A DNA stretch of 41,688 nt. It comes from Acidobacteriota bacterium (GTDB lineage: Bacteria; Acidobacteriota; Terriglobia; Bryobacterales; Bryobacteraceae). The stretch lies in assembly GCA_947470805.1 (NCBI GenBank), contig CANIVU010000084.1, forward strand, positions 1 to 41,688, in the 5' to 3' direction. Numbering within the stretch: position 1 is the first letter of the stretch; each line of letters opens with the position of its first letter. The position numbers and the translations under genes are program-made. Under the pieces are notes generated by a model. That model did not search any database. It saw nothing but the letters and a program-made list of their open reading frames with translations, and had not been told where the DNA came from. This document shows positions 30,023-38,275 of this stretch, piece by piece.

Positions 30023-31719
30023 AGCGACTCGCCATCGGCGCCCAGCAAAATGCGCCGGATGAGCTTGATGGGGATCGCTCCCTGACGAACAAAATCAGAA
30101 TGAAAACGGGCCAGGCTAAATGCCTGGCCTTTTTGCTGTTTGTAGTCCTCGCGTAGTTTATACACCTGGAGTTTGCCGAGCGTGTAGTAGAGGTACGTCG
30201 GGTTGTAGGCACCGCGGCGGGCCTCTTCATAGGCGTTGGCCGGCTCCTGGAACCCCTTCTCGACGAACACCTTCGCCCCCTGCTCTACCGTCATACCTTG
30301 GGTGTGCAGTTTGATACCGACGACGTAACGGCAGTCGCGCAGAAGCGCCTCGGAAAGCTGCGCGAGTTGCATCTTAGGATCACCGTTGCCATAACCCTCC
30401 TCCAACATCATCTGCTCGGTATAGTGCGCCCAGCCTTCGGCGTTACTGCTGGCCGAGTATAGCTTGCGCGTCATCGTCGGAAATTGATTCGCGAAGATGA
30501 ATTGGGTGAAGTGGCCGGGGAAGACTTCGTGGATGGTAATGACGTCCATTACAGGTTTGTTGTAGAGACGAAGGTGCTCCTCTTTGTGCTTCGCATCCCA
30601 TTCCTTTTCAGGCGGCGTGACGTAGTAGAAAGCCTCCGTAGCATTGGACTCATAGGCACCGGGGGAATCCATGGAGGCAAAGCTGCCGGAGCGCGCGTAG
30701 GGAGGGGTCTCCTCAACCAGCGGGAAACCGTCCGTGGGGAGATCGATGATCTTCCGGTCCACAAGAAACTTGCGGATGCTCGCCAAGGTACGGCGAGTGG
30801 CAGGGATGAGGTCGGCTTCCGTGGGATGGTCGTTGGAGATCGCGGCCATTACTTCGGCGGGACTCTTCGAAGGATCGATGCGACGGGCCGTTTCCACGAA
30901 GGCTTTGTAGTCCTTTTCCAGATTTACTTCGCCGATGGCGAGGACGCGATCGAGCGGCGTATCGACCATTTCCTCGAAGCGCAGTTTGCGGGCGAAGCGT
31001 TCGGGGCCGATGGCGTAGCGCCCGCTGGAACGGGGCAGGAGATCGGACTTCAACCACTCGGCGGCATTGGTCATGGCGGCAACGGCGCCATCGTTGGCGG
31101 CGGTAAACCGCGCAAGGGCAGTGGCGTCCCCGGCGGCGGCGTCCTTCGCCCACGTGGCAACCGTGTCCTTGTAGAAACCGACCGAACCGGAGGCCATCCG
31201 TATGGCAAGATCGGTGAACTCCTTGGGCGGATTCGAAACGTTCGCCTTCATCGCGGCAATGACTTTCGGAATTTCGCCCAAGCGACTGATAACAGATTCC
31301 AACCGCTTCCGCTTTGGCGCAAAGCTGCGCTTCATCAATGCGTCGATAGCGCCGCCGGGCGAGCCAACGTACATCATCGGATTGGATTTCCAGCTTTGCA
31401 CTTCGCGCAGTTCCACCATTTCGGCTCGGATGGCGGAGCGGAGTATCTCGGCGTCAATCGTTTCATCGGCGGTCAAGCCATCGAGATATTGCAGCTTGTC
31501 GAAGAGCCGCTCCAGCTCGGCGTCACGAGCCTGCAGCGCCGCCAGCGAGTAGTCTTCAAGGCGGCCGTCATAGTCGTGCACGCCGACGCCCGTGGCGATG
31601 GAAGGATTGGCGCGCAGCCATTTGCTCCAGTATTCTTCCTCAAACCGGGCGAACCGGCCCGAAGAGCCGCAGGAGGAAAGCAACACGAGAACGGAAAACA
31701 GGAGGAAGCAGCAACGCAT
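30019..31719 (-). CDS. DUF885 family lipoprotein, putative metallopeptidase
   Basis: 566 residues. Signal peptide with lipobox (VLLSSCGSS, Cys near residue 17) predicts a lipid-anchored envelope protein. DUF885 proteins resemble zincin carboxypeptidases: the HExxxGH motif is TIHEVFPGHFTQF at about residue 393, and a second Glu lies in NAEGWAHYTEQMMLEEG. N-terminal half is mostly helical. Peptidase activity has been suggested for the family, but substrate is unknown. The stop overlaps that of cimA tail to tail. Transcribed away from the tRNA gene, with a -10-like TATTGT overlapping the tRNA promoter. Confidence 0.88.
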   Translation of the reverse strand: MRCCFLLFSVLVLLSSCGSSGRFARFEEEYWSKWLRANPSIATGVGVHDYDGRLEDYSLAALQARDAELERLFDKLQYLDGLTADETIDAEILRSAIRAEMVELREVQSWKSNPMMYVGSPGGAIDALMKRSFAPKRKRLESVISRLGEIPKVIAAMKANVSNPPKEFTDLAIRMASGSVGFYKDTVATWAKDAAAGDATALARFTAANDGAVAAMTNAAEWLKSDLLPRSSGRYAIGPERFARKLRFEEMVDTPLDRVLAIGEVNLEKDYKAFVETARRIDPSKSPAEVMAAISNDHPTEADLIPATRRTLASIRKFLVDRKIIDLPTDGFPLVEETPPYARSGSFASMDSPGAYESNATEAFYYVTPPEKEWDAKHKEEHLRLYNKPVMDVITIHEVFPGHFTQFIFANQFPTMTRKLYSASSNAEGWAHYTEQMMLEEGYGNGDPKMQLAQLSEALLRDCRYVVGIKLHTQGMTVEQGAKVFVEKGFQEPANAYEEARRGAYNPTYLYYTLGKLQVYKLREDYKQQKGQAFSLARFHSDFVRQGAIPIKLIRRILLGADGESL

Positions 31720-31736
31720 TTCATCATGATCGCATT

Positions 31737-31743
31737 TACAATA
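31737..31743. promoter_or_regulatory. Overlapping divergent -10 elements for tRNA-Arg and the DUF885 gene
   Basis: Plus strand TACAAT (31737-31742) lies 11 bases before the tRNA; minus strand TATTGT (31743 to 31738) lies 18 bases before the DUF885 ATG. They overlap by five base pairs. No good -35 elements are visible. Confidence 0.45.
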
Positions 31744-31753
31744 GAGGGGACGT

Positions 31754-31830
<77 letters not shown>

Positions 31831-31841
31831 CATATACTCCT

Positions 31842-33332
31842 GTGTCTGGCACTTTCCCCACCCCACCCAATCCGGTCGTCCGCGTGCGTGTTGGTATCGC
31901 CGACATAGAGCCGCGAGACTATTCCTTCACCCAGACGTTTCGAATCGGCCGCGTGGCGGAGTGCGAATTGTGCATCGAAGACCCCCACGTCAGCCGGCAA
32001 CATGCGACGGTGGCCTTCGCCAACGGGCAGTGGTGGGTGCAGGACAATAACAGTGCCAACGGCGTATGGGTGGATGGTCAGCGGGTACAAACGGTGGCGA
32101 TCGGCCAAAAGGTTTCGTTCCGTCTGGGAGTGCAGGGTCCGTGGGTGATGATGGCGGTGGAGACACCCGCGCCCCAACCGCAGATGCAAGTACCGGCGCA
32201 GCCGGAGCCGGTCATGGGCGGCGAAACGCGCATGATCGCCAGCTACACCGACAAGTACCTGACGGGCAACACCGATGCTCCGGCCGGCGAGCGGACGATG
32301 ATGATCCGCAAGGCCTTCACGCAGGTGCAGAAGAAGCAGAAGCGGAAATATGGCTGGGTGGTTGGCGGACTGGTTTTCCTGTTGTTGGGTGTAGGCGGGT
32401 TCGCCTGGTACCGGGACCAGCAGGTGCGCAAGCAGACGGCGATGGCGCAGGAGCTGTTCTACTCGATGAAGTCGATGGACGTCGACATTGCGAACGTAGA
32501 GCGGTTAGTCGCGGAAAATGGCGGCGCCCAGGGTGCCGAACAGATCCGCAAATTCCGCGAACGGCGAACCGCGATGGAAGGCCAATACGACAAGTTTCTG
32601 TCCGGCCTGAAGATTTACGACCAGAAGCTATCGGAAGAGGATCGGCTCATCCTCCGCATGGCTCGTGTGTTCGGCGAATGTGAACTGGCGGCGCCGCCTG
32701 AGTTCATTACCGAAGTGAAGAGCTACATCGCGAAATGGCAGTCATCTTCCCGCTACAAAACCGCGGTTGACCGGGCGATCGCCAACGGCTACAACGTCCG
32801 CATCGCCAAGGAGTTCCTGGACCGTGGCCTGCCGCCGCAGTTCTTCTATCTGGCGATGCAGGAGAGCAACTTCGAACCGTTAATCAGCGGCCCGATGACC
32901 TACATGGGCCACGCCAAAGGCATGTGGCAATTCATCCCCGAAACCGGTCAGAAATACGGACTGAAGACAGGCCCGCTGTTCGAATTCCCCAGGCCCGATC
33001 CCGGCGACGACCGGCACAATTGGGAGAAGGCAACCGTTGCCGCGTCGAAGTACATCAAAGACATCTACTCAACCGATGCCCAGGCGTCCGGACTGTTGGT
33101 GATGGCCTCCTACAACTGGGGCGAACACCGCATCATCAAGCTCTTGCAAACCATGCCCGCCAACCCGAAGGAACGCAACTTCTGGCAGGTCCTGGCGAAG
33201 TACAAAGACAAGTGGCCGCAGGAAACCTACGACTACGTCTACTACATCTTCTCGGCTGCCGTGATCGGCGAAAACCCCCGCCTGTTCGGGTTCCCTTTCG
33301 ACAATCCGCTGGCACACCTGGAAAAGCGCTAG
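31842..33332 (+). CDS. FHA domain protein with one membrane helix and a lytic transglycosylase (SLT) domain
   Basis: 496 residues. FHA domain about 30-105 with its phosphothreonine-binding residues (FRIGR, DPHVSRQHA, NNSANGVWV). A linker with a basic KKQKRK precedes a single helix (171-189), so the FHA part should be cytoplasmic and the rest periplasmic. The SLT domain about 325-440 has catalytic E341 (AMQESNFEP), AKGMWQFIPETGQKYG and MASYNWGEHR, all intact. It would cleave glycan strands of peptidoglycan, possibly under control of a Ser/Thr kinase through FHA. GTG 31842 starts only 11 bases after the tRNA with no ribosome binding site. The stop overlaps the next convergent gene (CTAG). Confidence 0.9.
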   Translation: MSGTFPTPPNPVVRVRVGIADIEPRDYSFTQTFRIGRVAECELCIEDPHVSRQHATVAFANGQWWVQDNNSANGVWVDGQRVQTVAIGQKVSFRLGVQGPWVMMAVETPAPQPQMQVPAQPEPVMGGETRMIASYTDKYLTGNTDAPAGERTMMIRKAFTQVQKKQKRKYGWVVGGLVFLLLGVGGFAWYRDQQVRKQTAMAQELFYSMKSMDVDIANVERLVAENGGAQGAEQIRKFRERRTAMEGQYDKFLSGLKIYDQKLSEEDRLILRMARVFGECELAAPPEFITEVKSYIAKWQSSSRYKTAVDRAIANGYNVRIAKEFLDRGLPPQFFYLAMQESNFEPLISGPMTYMGHAKGMWQFIPETGQKYGLKTGPLFEFPRPDPGDDRHNWEKATVAASKYIKDIYSTDAQASGLLVMASYNWGEHRIIKLLQTMPANPKERNFWQVLAKYKDKWPQETYDYVYYIFSAAVIGENPRLFGFPFDNPLAHLEKR

Positions 33333-33814
33333 CGCAGTTCGGAGACCGGACCGTCGACATCTCGCAAACGCAGCAGAACGCCTTTACGAGCTTCGATGTC
33401 GGCTTCCGGCAGGTTAAAACTCGCCGCGGCCATTCGGTCAACGGACTGTTTTTTGCCGATCTTCTCGCCCGTCCCGATCGACACGGCTAGCTTATCGCCC
33501 AGCGCCGGCAACGCCGGAAACAGGCTCTTCGCATCCACTTCCGGCACAAACTGGCCGATCTCTTTCCGGCCATCGGCCAGCGTGACTTCCACTTCAATCG
33601 TCTTCACAACGAAGGGATAGTCCGCCGGATTGGACGCCCGGAAATCCAATACAACAACGGTTCGCGTGGGGCTCAACGCCGCCACGCGCGTTTTGCGCAG
33701 GCTGCCCTGCAACTCCAAATGCGCTCCACGGCTGGCGAACAACCCACCGCCCACCATGGCGCCAATCACCAACAGCCCAATTCCCGCACAGATCAGTAGC
33801 GTACGATTGGGCAT
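33329..33814 (-). CDS. Membrane-anchored protein of unknown function
   Basis: 161 residues. One N-terminal helix (LLICAGIGLLVIGAMVGGGLF) anchors a periplasmic domain of alternating strands (RTVVVLDFRASNPADYPFVV, TIEVEVTLADGRKE). The strand pattern with Asn-Pro recalls LEA14-like/Fn3-type folds, but I cannot assign a family. The ATG is nine bases after the sugar-isomerase-like gene, so the two are an operon; the stop overlaps that of the FHA-SLT gene. Confidence 0.7.
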   Translation of the reverse strand: MPNRTLLICAGIGLLVIGAMVGGGLFASRGAHLELQGSLRKTRVAALSPTRTVVVLDFRASNPADYPFVVKTIEVEVTLADGRKEIGQFVPEVDAKSLFPALPALGDKLAVSIGTGEKIGKKQSVDRMAAASFNLPEADIEARKGVLLRLRDVDGPVSELR

Positions 33815-33823
33815 GGCTACCGC

Positions 33824-34762
33824 CTACGCGTTCCGCTTTTCGGCGATGCGAATCATCTCTTCCATACACTGGTGCGAGCGCTGAATGAGCTGTTCACCGA
33901 AGATGTGGCATTCCAGGCCGATTTGCCCTGTGTATCCGTCCTTCTCCAGCGCGGAGTAGATGGCCGACCAATCCAAATAATCTTCCTTGAACTCCTTCAG
34001 GATGCTCTTGCCCTTCACCTGTACGTTCCAGATCTTCTTCTTCGGCAACAGGGCGTAGCCGTGCGGGAAGACCTCTTCTTTCAAGTGATGACCGTTCAAC
34101 GGATCCCAATTGATCCCGAAAGCCTTCGAAGGGATCGCCTTCATCGCCGCCGCCAACTCGTCGCAGCGGCCGACATTGCAAGCCACTTCGTTTTCCAGCA
34201 GCAGCTTCACGCCTTCCTTCTCCGCCACTTTTACCATCGGCCCCAGCGCATCGTAAACCCGCTGCATGGTCTGAGCGGGTTCGGCGGTACGCAGGAAGGC
34301 GAAAATCCGGATCTTGTCGCAGCCCAGGATCTGGGAGGCGCGAATGTTCTTCTGCAACGTCTCCATGCGCGTGTCGAAGCTGTGCTGGTCGCGCGCAACG
34401 CGCTTTGCCTTCTGCTCTGGAGTCTCCGGGCGCTGCTTCACGTAATCGGTCCCAGGGAACGCAAATTTACATTGCCCTGAGTTGAAGAAGGACACTTTAA
34501 CGCCATGATCGGCAAACTCTTTGGCGGCCTCTTTGAGCTGCGCTTCGGGCATCTCGGCGTAGTGGATTTTGGCGCCGGGAACCTGTCGCACTTCCAGATA
34601 CCGAAGGCCGAATTTCTTAGCAAATTCGAAGTTTTCCGACGGAGTCTTGCCGCTTTCATCGGTCAGCGTCGCCAACCGGCTCCGGTCCAATTTGAGAGTC
34701 TTGGCAAAGAGCGAAGAGGCGGAGAAAGTGAGCCCCGCGGTGAGTAGTTGTCGACGATCCAT
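33824..34762 (-). CDS. Sugar phosphate isomerase/epimerase-like TIM-barrel protein, exported
   Basis: 312 residues. MDRRQLLTAGLTFSASSLFA is a twin-arginine-type signal peptide. The mature part is a xylose-isomerase-like TIM barrel (PF01261 type): KFGLRYLEVRQVPG, GVKVSFFNSGQC, GVKLLLENEVACN, FGINWDPLNGHH and GQIGLECHIFG, with Glu, Asp and His at the strand ends where metal ligands are expected. Tat-exported members of this family are common in acidobacteria and planctomycetes; substrates are unknown. On the minus strand TACCCT lies seven bases before the ATG and no Shine-Dalgarno site is seen. Confidence 0.85.
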   Translation of the reverse strand: MDRRQLLTAGLTFSASSLFAKTLKLDRSRLATLTDESGKTPSENFEFAKKFGLRYLEVRQVPGAKIHYAEMPEAQLKEAAKEFADHGVKVSFFNSGQCKFAFPGTDYVKQRPETPEQKAKRVARDQHSFDTRMETLQKNIRASQILGCDKIRIFAFLRTAEPAQTMQRVYDALGPMVKVAEKEGVKLLLENEVACNVGRCDELAAAMKAIPSKAFGINWDPLNGHHLKEEVFPHGYALLPKKKIWNVQVKGKSILKEFKEDYLDWSAIYSALEKDGYTGQIGLECHIFGEQLIQRSHQCMEEMIRIAEKRNA

Positions 34763-34789
34763 CAGAGGCAGGGTACCACAGCCCGGGCC

Positions 34790-35965
34790 TCAGTCGCCCA
34801 TCAAACGGCCGTAACCGCTTAACCCCGGCATGTGGTCGCAAATGGCCTTGATGGAAGCCGTCAGCGGGATGGCCAACACCAGCCCAATGCCACCCCACAG
34901 GAAGCCCCAGAACATCAGGCCGACGGTCACTGCGAGTGGATTCAGGTGTACCCGCGAGCCAACCAGTTTGGGGTAGAGCAGGTTCAACGCCAGCAGGTGG
35001 AAGAAGGCGACCGTCGTACCGATGACCAGGTAATCGGCAACGTTGTCATAAACCGTCAGCGCCGCCAGATACGGCGGAATGATCGCCAGCGGCAGGCCGA
35101 TATACGGCACCAGACTGAGGAAGCCGCTCATCGGCCCGACGATCAGCCAATAGGGCACCTTCACGACCCAGAAAAAACCCATCGACACCAGCGCCAGCAG
35201 CAGGCCGAGAATGAAGTTGCCAACGACGTAGGCGCGCGCCATGCGGGCAATGCCATCCAGCGTAGCGGCAGCAATTCCACGCGACTCGCCCTGAAACACA
35301 CGCAGGAAATTGTGCACGAAGTGGTCCCGCCAACTGAGCATGAAGTAGACGAGAAACGGCACGAACGAGGCCATCAGCAGGATGTCGTAGAACTGATGCC
35401 AGTTCTCGTAGAGGTACTCCACGATCGGCGATCGCTCCGACTTGATGCGCACTTCCTGCACGGGCGGCGGCAACAACGGCGCCATTGGCGGATCGGTGGC
35501 GCGGCGCCGGCGGGCCGATTGCTGTTTCTGCGCCTCAGCCTGCTGTTGCGCCAGCCGCTCCTGATCGCGCACGCGGCGCGGGGTCAAAAGGTCGTTGGCG
35601 GTCTTCTCGAAGGACTCCACCTCAACCATCACTTTTTCGGTAATTTGACTGATGCGCTGACTATACGTCGGCATTTCGTCCCAAATGCCCGCGGCCTGCG
35701 AATAGGCAAGGAGAGCACCGGAATAAAGCATCACCAACGCCAGGCTGCACACCAGAAAACTGGCGAAGCCACGCGGCAGACGCAAACGCATAAACAGGTT
35801 CACCACCGGCTCCAAAATGAAGGCGATGAAGATGGACAGCAGTAACGTGACAATGAAGAGGCGCCCGAAATAAAGCAGCGCCGTCAAAACGCCGAAGGTG
35901 AAAAGGACCCCTCCGGTGTTGCGGATCTGAACTATGGAAGGGGAAGATGTGTCCTGAACCGCCAA
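34790..35965 (-). CDS. AI-2E family transporter (UPF0118)
   Basis: 391 residues, about eight membrane helices. The C-terminal half is most typical: FILGLLLALVSMGFFWVV, GFLSLVPYIGLPLAIIPPYL and LNPLAVTVGLMFWGFLWGGIGLVLAIPL. The loop between helices 3 and 4 carries an unusual charged and Pro-rich insert (QQSARRRRATDPPMAPLLPP). Family members export metabolites or exchange Na+/H+; the name does not prove AI-2 transport. The start is TTG 35965, preceded by a weak GGGGC; no better start exists upstream of the first helix. It diverges from ruvX over a symmetric -10 region. Confidence 0.88.
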   Translation of the reverse strand: MAVQDTSSPSIVQIRNTGGVLFTFGVLTALLYFGRLFIVTLLLSIFIAFILEPVVNLFMRLRLPRGFASFLVCSLALVMLYSGALLAYSQAAGIWDEMPTYSQRISQITEKVMVEVESFEKTANDLLTPRRVRDQERLAQQQAEAQKQQSARRRRATDPPMAPLLPPPVQEVRIKSERSPIVEYLYENWHQFYDILLMASFVPFLVYFMLSWRDHFVHNFLRVFQGESRGIAAATLDGIARMARAYVVGNFILGLLLALVSMGFFWVVKVPYWLIVGPMSGFLSLVPYIGLPLAIIPPYLAALTVYDNVADYLVIGTTVAFFHLLALNLLYPKLVGSRVHLNPLAVTVGLMFWGFLWGGIGLVLAIPLTASIKAICDHMPGLSGYGRLMGD

Positions 35966-36011
35966 GGTGCCCCGCTATTCCGTTACTTTAGCATGATGCC
36001 CGAAAGGGGAA

Positions 36012-36019
36012 ACTATAAT
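36012..36019. promoter_or_regulatory. Symmetric -10 region between the AI-2E transporter gene and ruvX
   Basis: Plus strand TATAAT (36014-36019), a perfect consensus, lies eight bases before the ruvX ATG. Minus strand TATAGT (36017 to 36012) points to the transporter gene with a leader of about 40 nt. They share TATA (36014-36017). -35 elements are not evident. Confidence 0.5.
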
Positions 36020-36027
36020 TGAAGGAA

Positions 36028-36432
36028 ATGCGGATTCTGGCGGTTGATTATGGGCGAAAGCGAATCGGGTTGGCGATCAGCGATCCGCTGGGAATCATGG
36101 CCCACGGTATGGACACGTTGCATCGCCGGAGTCTGCGGAAGGACCTGGCGCACCTGCAGGACATCATCCGGAAGCAGGAGGTGCGCCTGCTGGTGGTGGG
36201 CAATCCAATCCATTTGGACGGAACGCCCAGTGAGATGAGCGTGGAGGCCGAGGAATTTGCCGCCCGATTGGCGGAAAACGCCGGAGTCCCTTACCGAATG
36301 TGGGATGAGCGGATGACGTCGCAGGAGGCCGGCCATTTACTGCGCGAAACCGGGCGCACCGTGCAGCGCGATGGCGGCGTGGATCAGTTGGCCGCACAGA
36401 TCATTCTGGACAGTTTCCTGGCGGCGCAATGA
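36028..36432 (+). CDS. ruvX: Putative Holliday junction resolvase RuvX (YqgF)
   Basis: 134 residues from ATG 36028, standard size. RNase H-like fold with the conserved first strand MRILAVDYGRKRIGLAISD (catalytic Asp), the VVGNPIHLDGTPSEMS segment, the DERMTSQEA motif and a final Asp in DQLAAQIILDSFL. Linked to pre-16S rRNA 5'-end processing and recombination in other bacteria. TTG 36019 would add three residues and has AAAGGGGA nine bases upstream, so the start is not certain. The stop overlaps mltG by four bases (ATGA). Confidence 0.94.
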   Translation: MRILAVDYGRKRIGLAISDPLGIMAHGMDTLHRRSLRKDLAHLQDIIRKQEVRLLVVGNPIHLDGTPSEMSVEAEEFAARLAENAGVPYRMWDERMTSQEAGHLLRETGRTVQRDGGVDQLAAQIILDSFLAAQ

Positions 36433-37412
36433 AGCGGGCGCTACTCTTTTTGGTGGTCTTACTCGCCATCGCCGCCGCGGCGATCGGCTTCACATTAGGC
36501 CGCCCATTCCAGGGCTTTCAAACGGAGAGCTTCGTTGAGTTCCCCAAAGGCACCGGCAGCATGGAGATGGTTCGCCGCCTGGCTGACGCTGGCGTAATCC
36601 CTACCCGCTGGCACCTGCTCGCCGCGCGCGCCCTGCGCCCGAACCAGCGATGGCAGGCGGGCGAGTATCGGTTCCACAAAGCCGCCACGGTATGGGAGGT
36701 GGCTGACCGCCTCCGCCGAGGTGACGTCTACCTCGTCGAACTCCGCATCCCGGAAGGCTACAACCTCTACGACGTCGGCGCCGCCATCGAGCAGGCTGGC
36801 CTTGTCAAGGCGAAGGACTTTCTGACGGAAGCACAGCGCCCCGCCCTCATTCGGGACCTCGCTCCGCAGGCGCCTTCGCTCGAAGGGTTTCTCTTCCCCT
36901 CCACCTATCACGTCCCGCGGAAGATCACGGCGGAAGCCTTGTGCCGGCTCTTCACAGAGCAGTTCCGCAAAGAGTGGAAAGCCGCCGGCGGCGCCGGCAA
37001 TGTCCTGGCCACCGTCACCCTGGCGTCTCTGGTGGAAAAGGAGACCGGCGCGGGCGAGGAACGGCCAGTCGTCGCCAGCGTCTACCAGAACCGCCTGCAA
37101 AAGGGCATGAAGCTGGATGCCGACCCCACGACGATCTACGCCGCCATGCTGGAAGGCGTCTGGCGGGGAACCATCTACCGTTCCGACCTGCAACGCGTCC
37201 GCCCCTACAACACTTACGCCGTTGCCGGGCTCCCGCCCGGGCCGATCGCCAATCCGGGGCGCGCGGCCATCGCCGCGGCCCTCAAGCCGGCGACAACGGA
37301 ATTCCTCTATTTCGTCGCCAAGGGTGACGGTACCCGGCGGCACAACTTCTCCAAGAACTATGCCGACCATCAGCGCGCCGTGATCGCCTGGCGGAAGGGC
37401 AAGGGGACGTGA
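36429..37412 (+). CDS. mltG: Endolytic murein transglycosylase MltG
   Basis: 327 residues. One N-terminal helix (3-23) places the YceG-like domain in the periplasm. A LysM-like part (EYRFHKAATVWEVADRLRRG, IPEGYNLYDVGAAIE) precedes the catalytic region LASLVEKETGAGEERPVVAS, with the catalytic Glu in EKET (residues 203-206), and LDADPTTIYA. It cuts nascent glycan strands and sets their length. Gene pair ruvX-mltG with a 4-base overlap is common in bacteria. An unknown gene follows after three bases. Confidence 0.96.
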   Translation: MKRALLFLVVLLAIAAAAIGFTLGRPFQGFQTESFVEFPKGTGSMEMVRRLADAGVIPTRWHLLAARALRPNQRWQAGEYRFHKAATVWEVADRLRRGDVYLVELRIPEGYNLYDVGAAIEQAGLVKAKDFLTEAQRPALIRDLAPQAPSLEGFLFPSTYHVPRKITAEALCRLFTEQFRKEWKAAGGAGNVLATVTLASLVEKETGAGEERPVVASVYQNRLQKGMKLDADPTTIYAAMLEGVWRGTIYRSDLQRVRPYNTYAVAGLPPGPIANPGRAAIAAALKPATTEFLYFVAKGDGTRRHNFSKNYADHQRAVIAWRKGKGT

Positions 37413-37415
37413 GCC

Positions 37416-37859
37416 ATGCCGTCGCGGCAGGGGAAGCTGGATGCATGGCTCGCTGAACGGGCGCCGGGCGAAGTGGGACCCGCTGAGTTCGAAACTCTGC
37501 TGCGACTGTTGACGCCGGTAACGGAATCAGACCTGCGACGGCTGCTGCGGGTATCAGGAGCACCGCTACACCCGCTCGCAGCGGGCGTCGATCAGTCCTC
37601 GTTCGCGGCGCTGCACAGTTCCCTGCTCGCGCTCGCCACCTGCTACGAAGATGGCTCGGCGGACGACAAGCGCGCAGCCCGGCGGATTGTCATCACCGCC
37701 AAGGACCATGCGAAACTGGCCGCGCGCAGCCAGCACGTCTCTCCGGATAAGCGCGCCGAAAAGGAAGAAATGGCCACCTGGTTGCTCACGTGGCTGGAAT
37801 ACCCGGTTGTCTTTCCCCTGTGGGCGGCGCTGCGGGCGAAGGCACTCGGGCTGGATTGA
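37416..37859 (+). CDS. Small helical protein of unknown function, third gene of the ruvX-mltG operon
   Basis: 147 residues, no signal peptide or membrane segment. Mostly helical: KLDAWLAERAPGEVGPAEF, LLTPVTESDLRRLLRVSG, KRAARRIVITAKDHAKLAAR and EKEEMATWLLTWLEYPVVFP. The ATG is three bases after mltG, so it is co-transcribed and probably coupled. The middle, rich in Arg and Lys, could bind nucleic acid, but no named family is recognised. Confidence 0.65.
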   Translation: MPSRQGKLDAWLAERAPGEVGPAEFETLLRLLTPVTESDLRRLLRVSGAPLHPLAAGVDQSSFAALHSSLLALATCYEDGSADDKRAARRIVITAKDHAKLAARSQHVSPDKRAEKEEMATWLLTWLEYPVVFPLWAALRAKALGLD

Positions 37860-37913
37860 AGTGCATCGAAAGTTACCTCCGTATCATCTGAGAGGAGTTG
37901 AGTGAAAATCCTA

Positions 37914-37944
37914 TTGACGCAGGGTGCACTCGCCCGTTTATACT
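37914..37944 (+). promoter_or_regulatory. Putative promoter of the HTH-like gene
   Basis: TTGACG (37914-37919, five of six consensus) and TATACT (37939-37944, five of six) are separated by 19 bp, slightly long. Transcription would start near 37951, twelve bases before GTG 37963. This argues against longer gene models that begin upstream. Confidence 0.55.
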
Positions 37945-37962
37945 CGTGGTTTCGTACCTGCC

Positions 37963-38271
37963 GTGCAACGCGCCGAATCAACAGTACCGCCGTCCATCCT
38001 CAGTGGCAATCGGGACCTCTCCGATCCGCTGGCGCCGCGGCGTGAAGCGGCGATGTTCTATGGCCTGTTCCTGCGGGGCCACAATGTCGACTCGCTCCGG
38101 CGCGATATCGATGTCCCCGTGGACCTGCTGAAAAAATGGGCCCACGGCCGCCAGTACGATCACGACAATTTTCGCGAGAACCTGAAGCAGCTCTATCATT
38201 ACCGCAAGCAGGTCCTGGCGATTTTCGATCAGTTGGTTCTTAACGAACCGCACCGCGCCCGCGTACAGTAG
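37963..38271 (+). CDS. Small HTH-like protein of unknown function
   Basis: 102 residues from GTG 37963; a longer reading from GTG 37924 would start inside the promoter. The core FYGLFLRGHNVDSLRRDIDVPVDLLKKWAHG looks like a helix-turn-helix of the homeodomain-like type (Hin/transposase style: short loop, then DVPVDLLKKW). The rest is one long helix (NFRENLKQLYHYRKQVLAIFDQLV). I recall very similar short proteins in other acidobacteria, but know no function. Its stop lies four bases before phzF. A DNA-binding regulator is the simplest idea. Confidence 0.65.
   Translation: MQRAESTVPPSILSGNRDLSDPLAPRREAAMFYGLFLRGHNVDSLRRDIDVPVDLLKKWAHGRQYDHDNFRENLKQLYHYRKQVLAIFDQLVLNEPHRARVQ
38240..38269 (+). 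promoter_or_regulatory. Putative promoter of the PhzF gene, leaderless type
   Basis: TTAACG (38240-38245) and TACAGT (38264-38269), spacer 18 bp. The ATG at 38276 follows after six bases (AGAAGA). The elements lie inside the last codons of the HTH-like gene. Confidence 0.4.
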
Positions 38272-38275
38272 AAGA

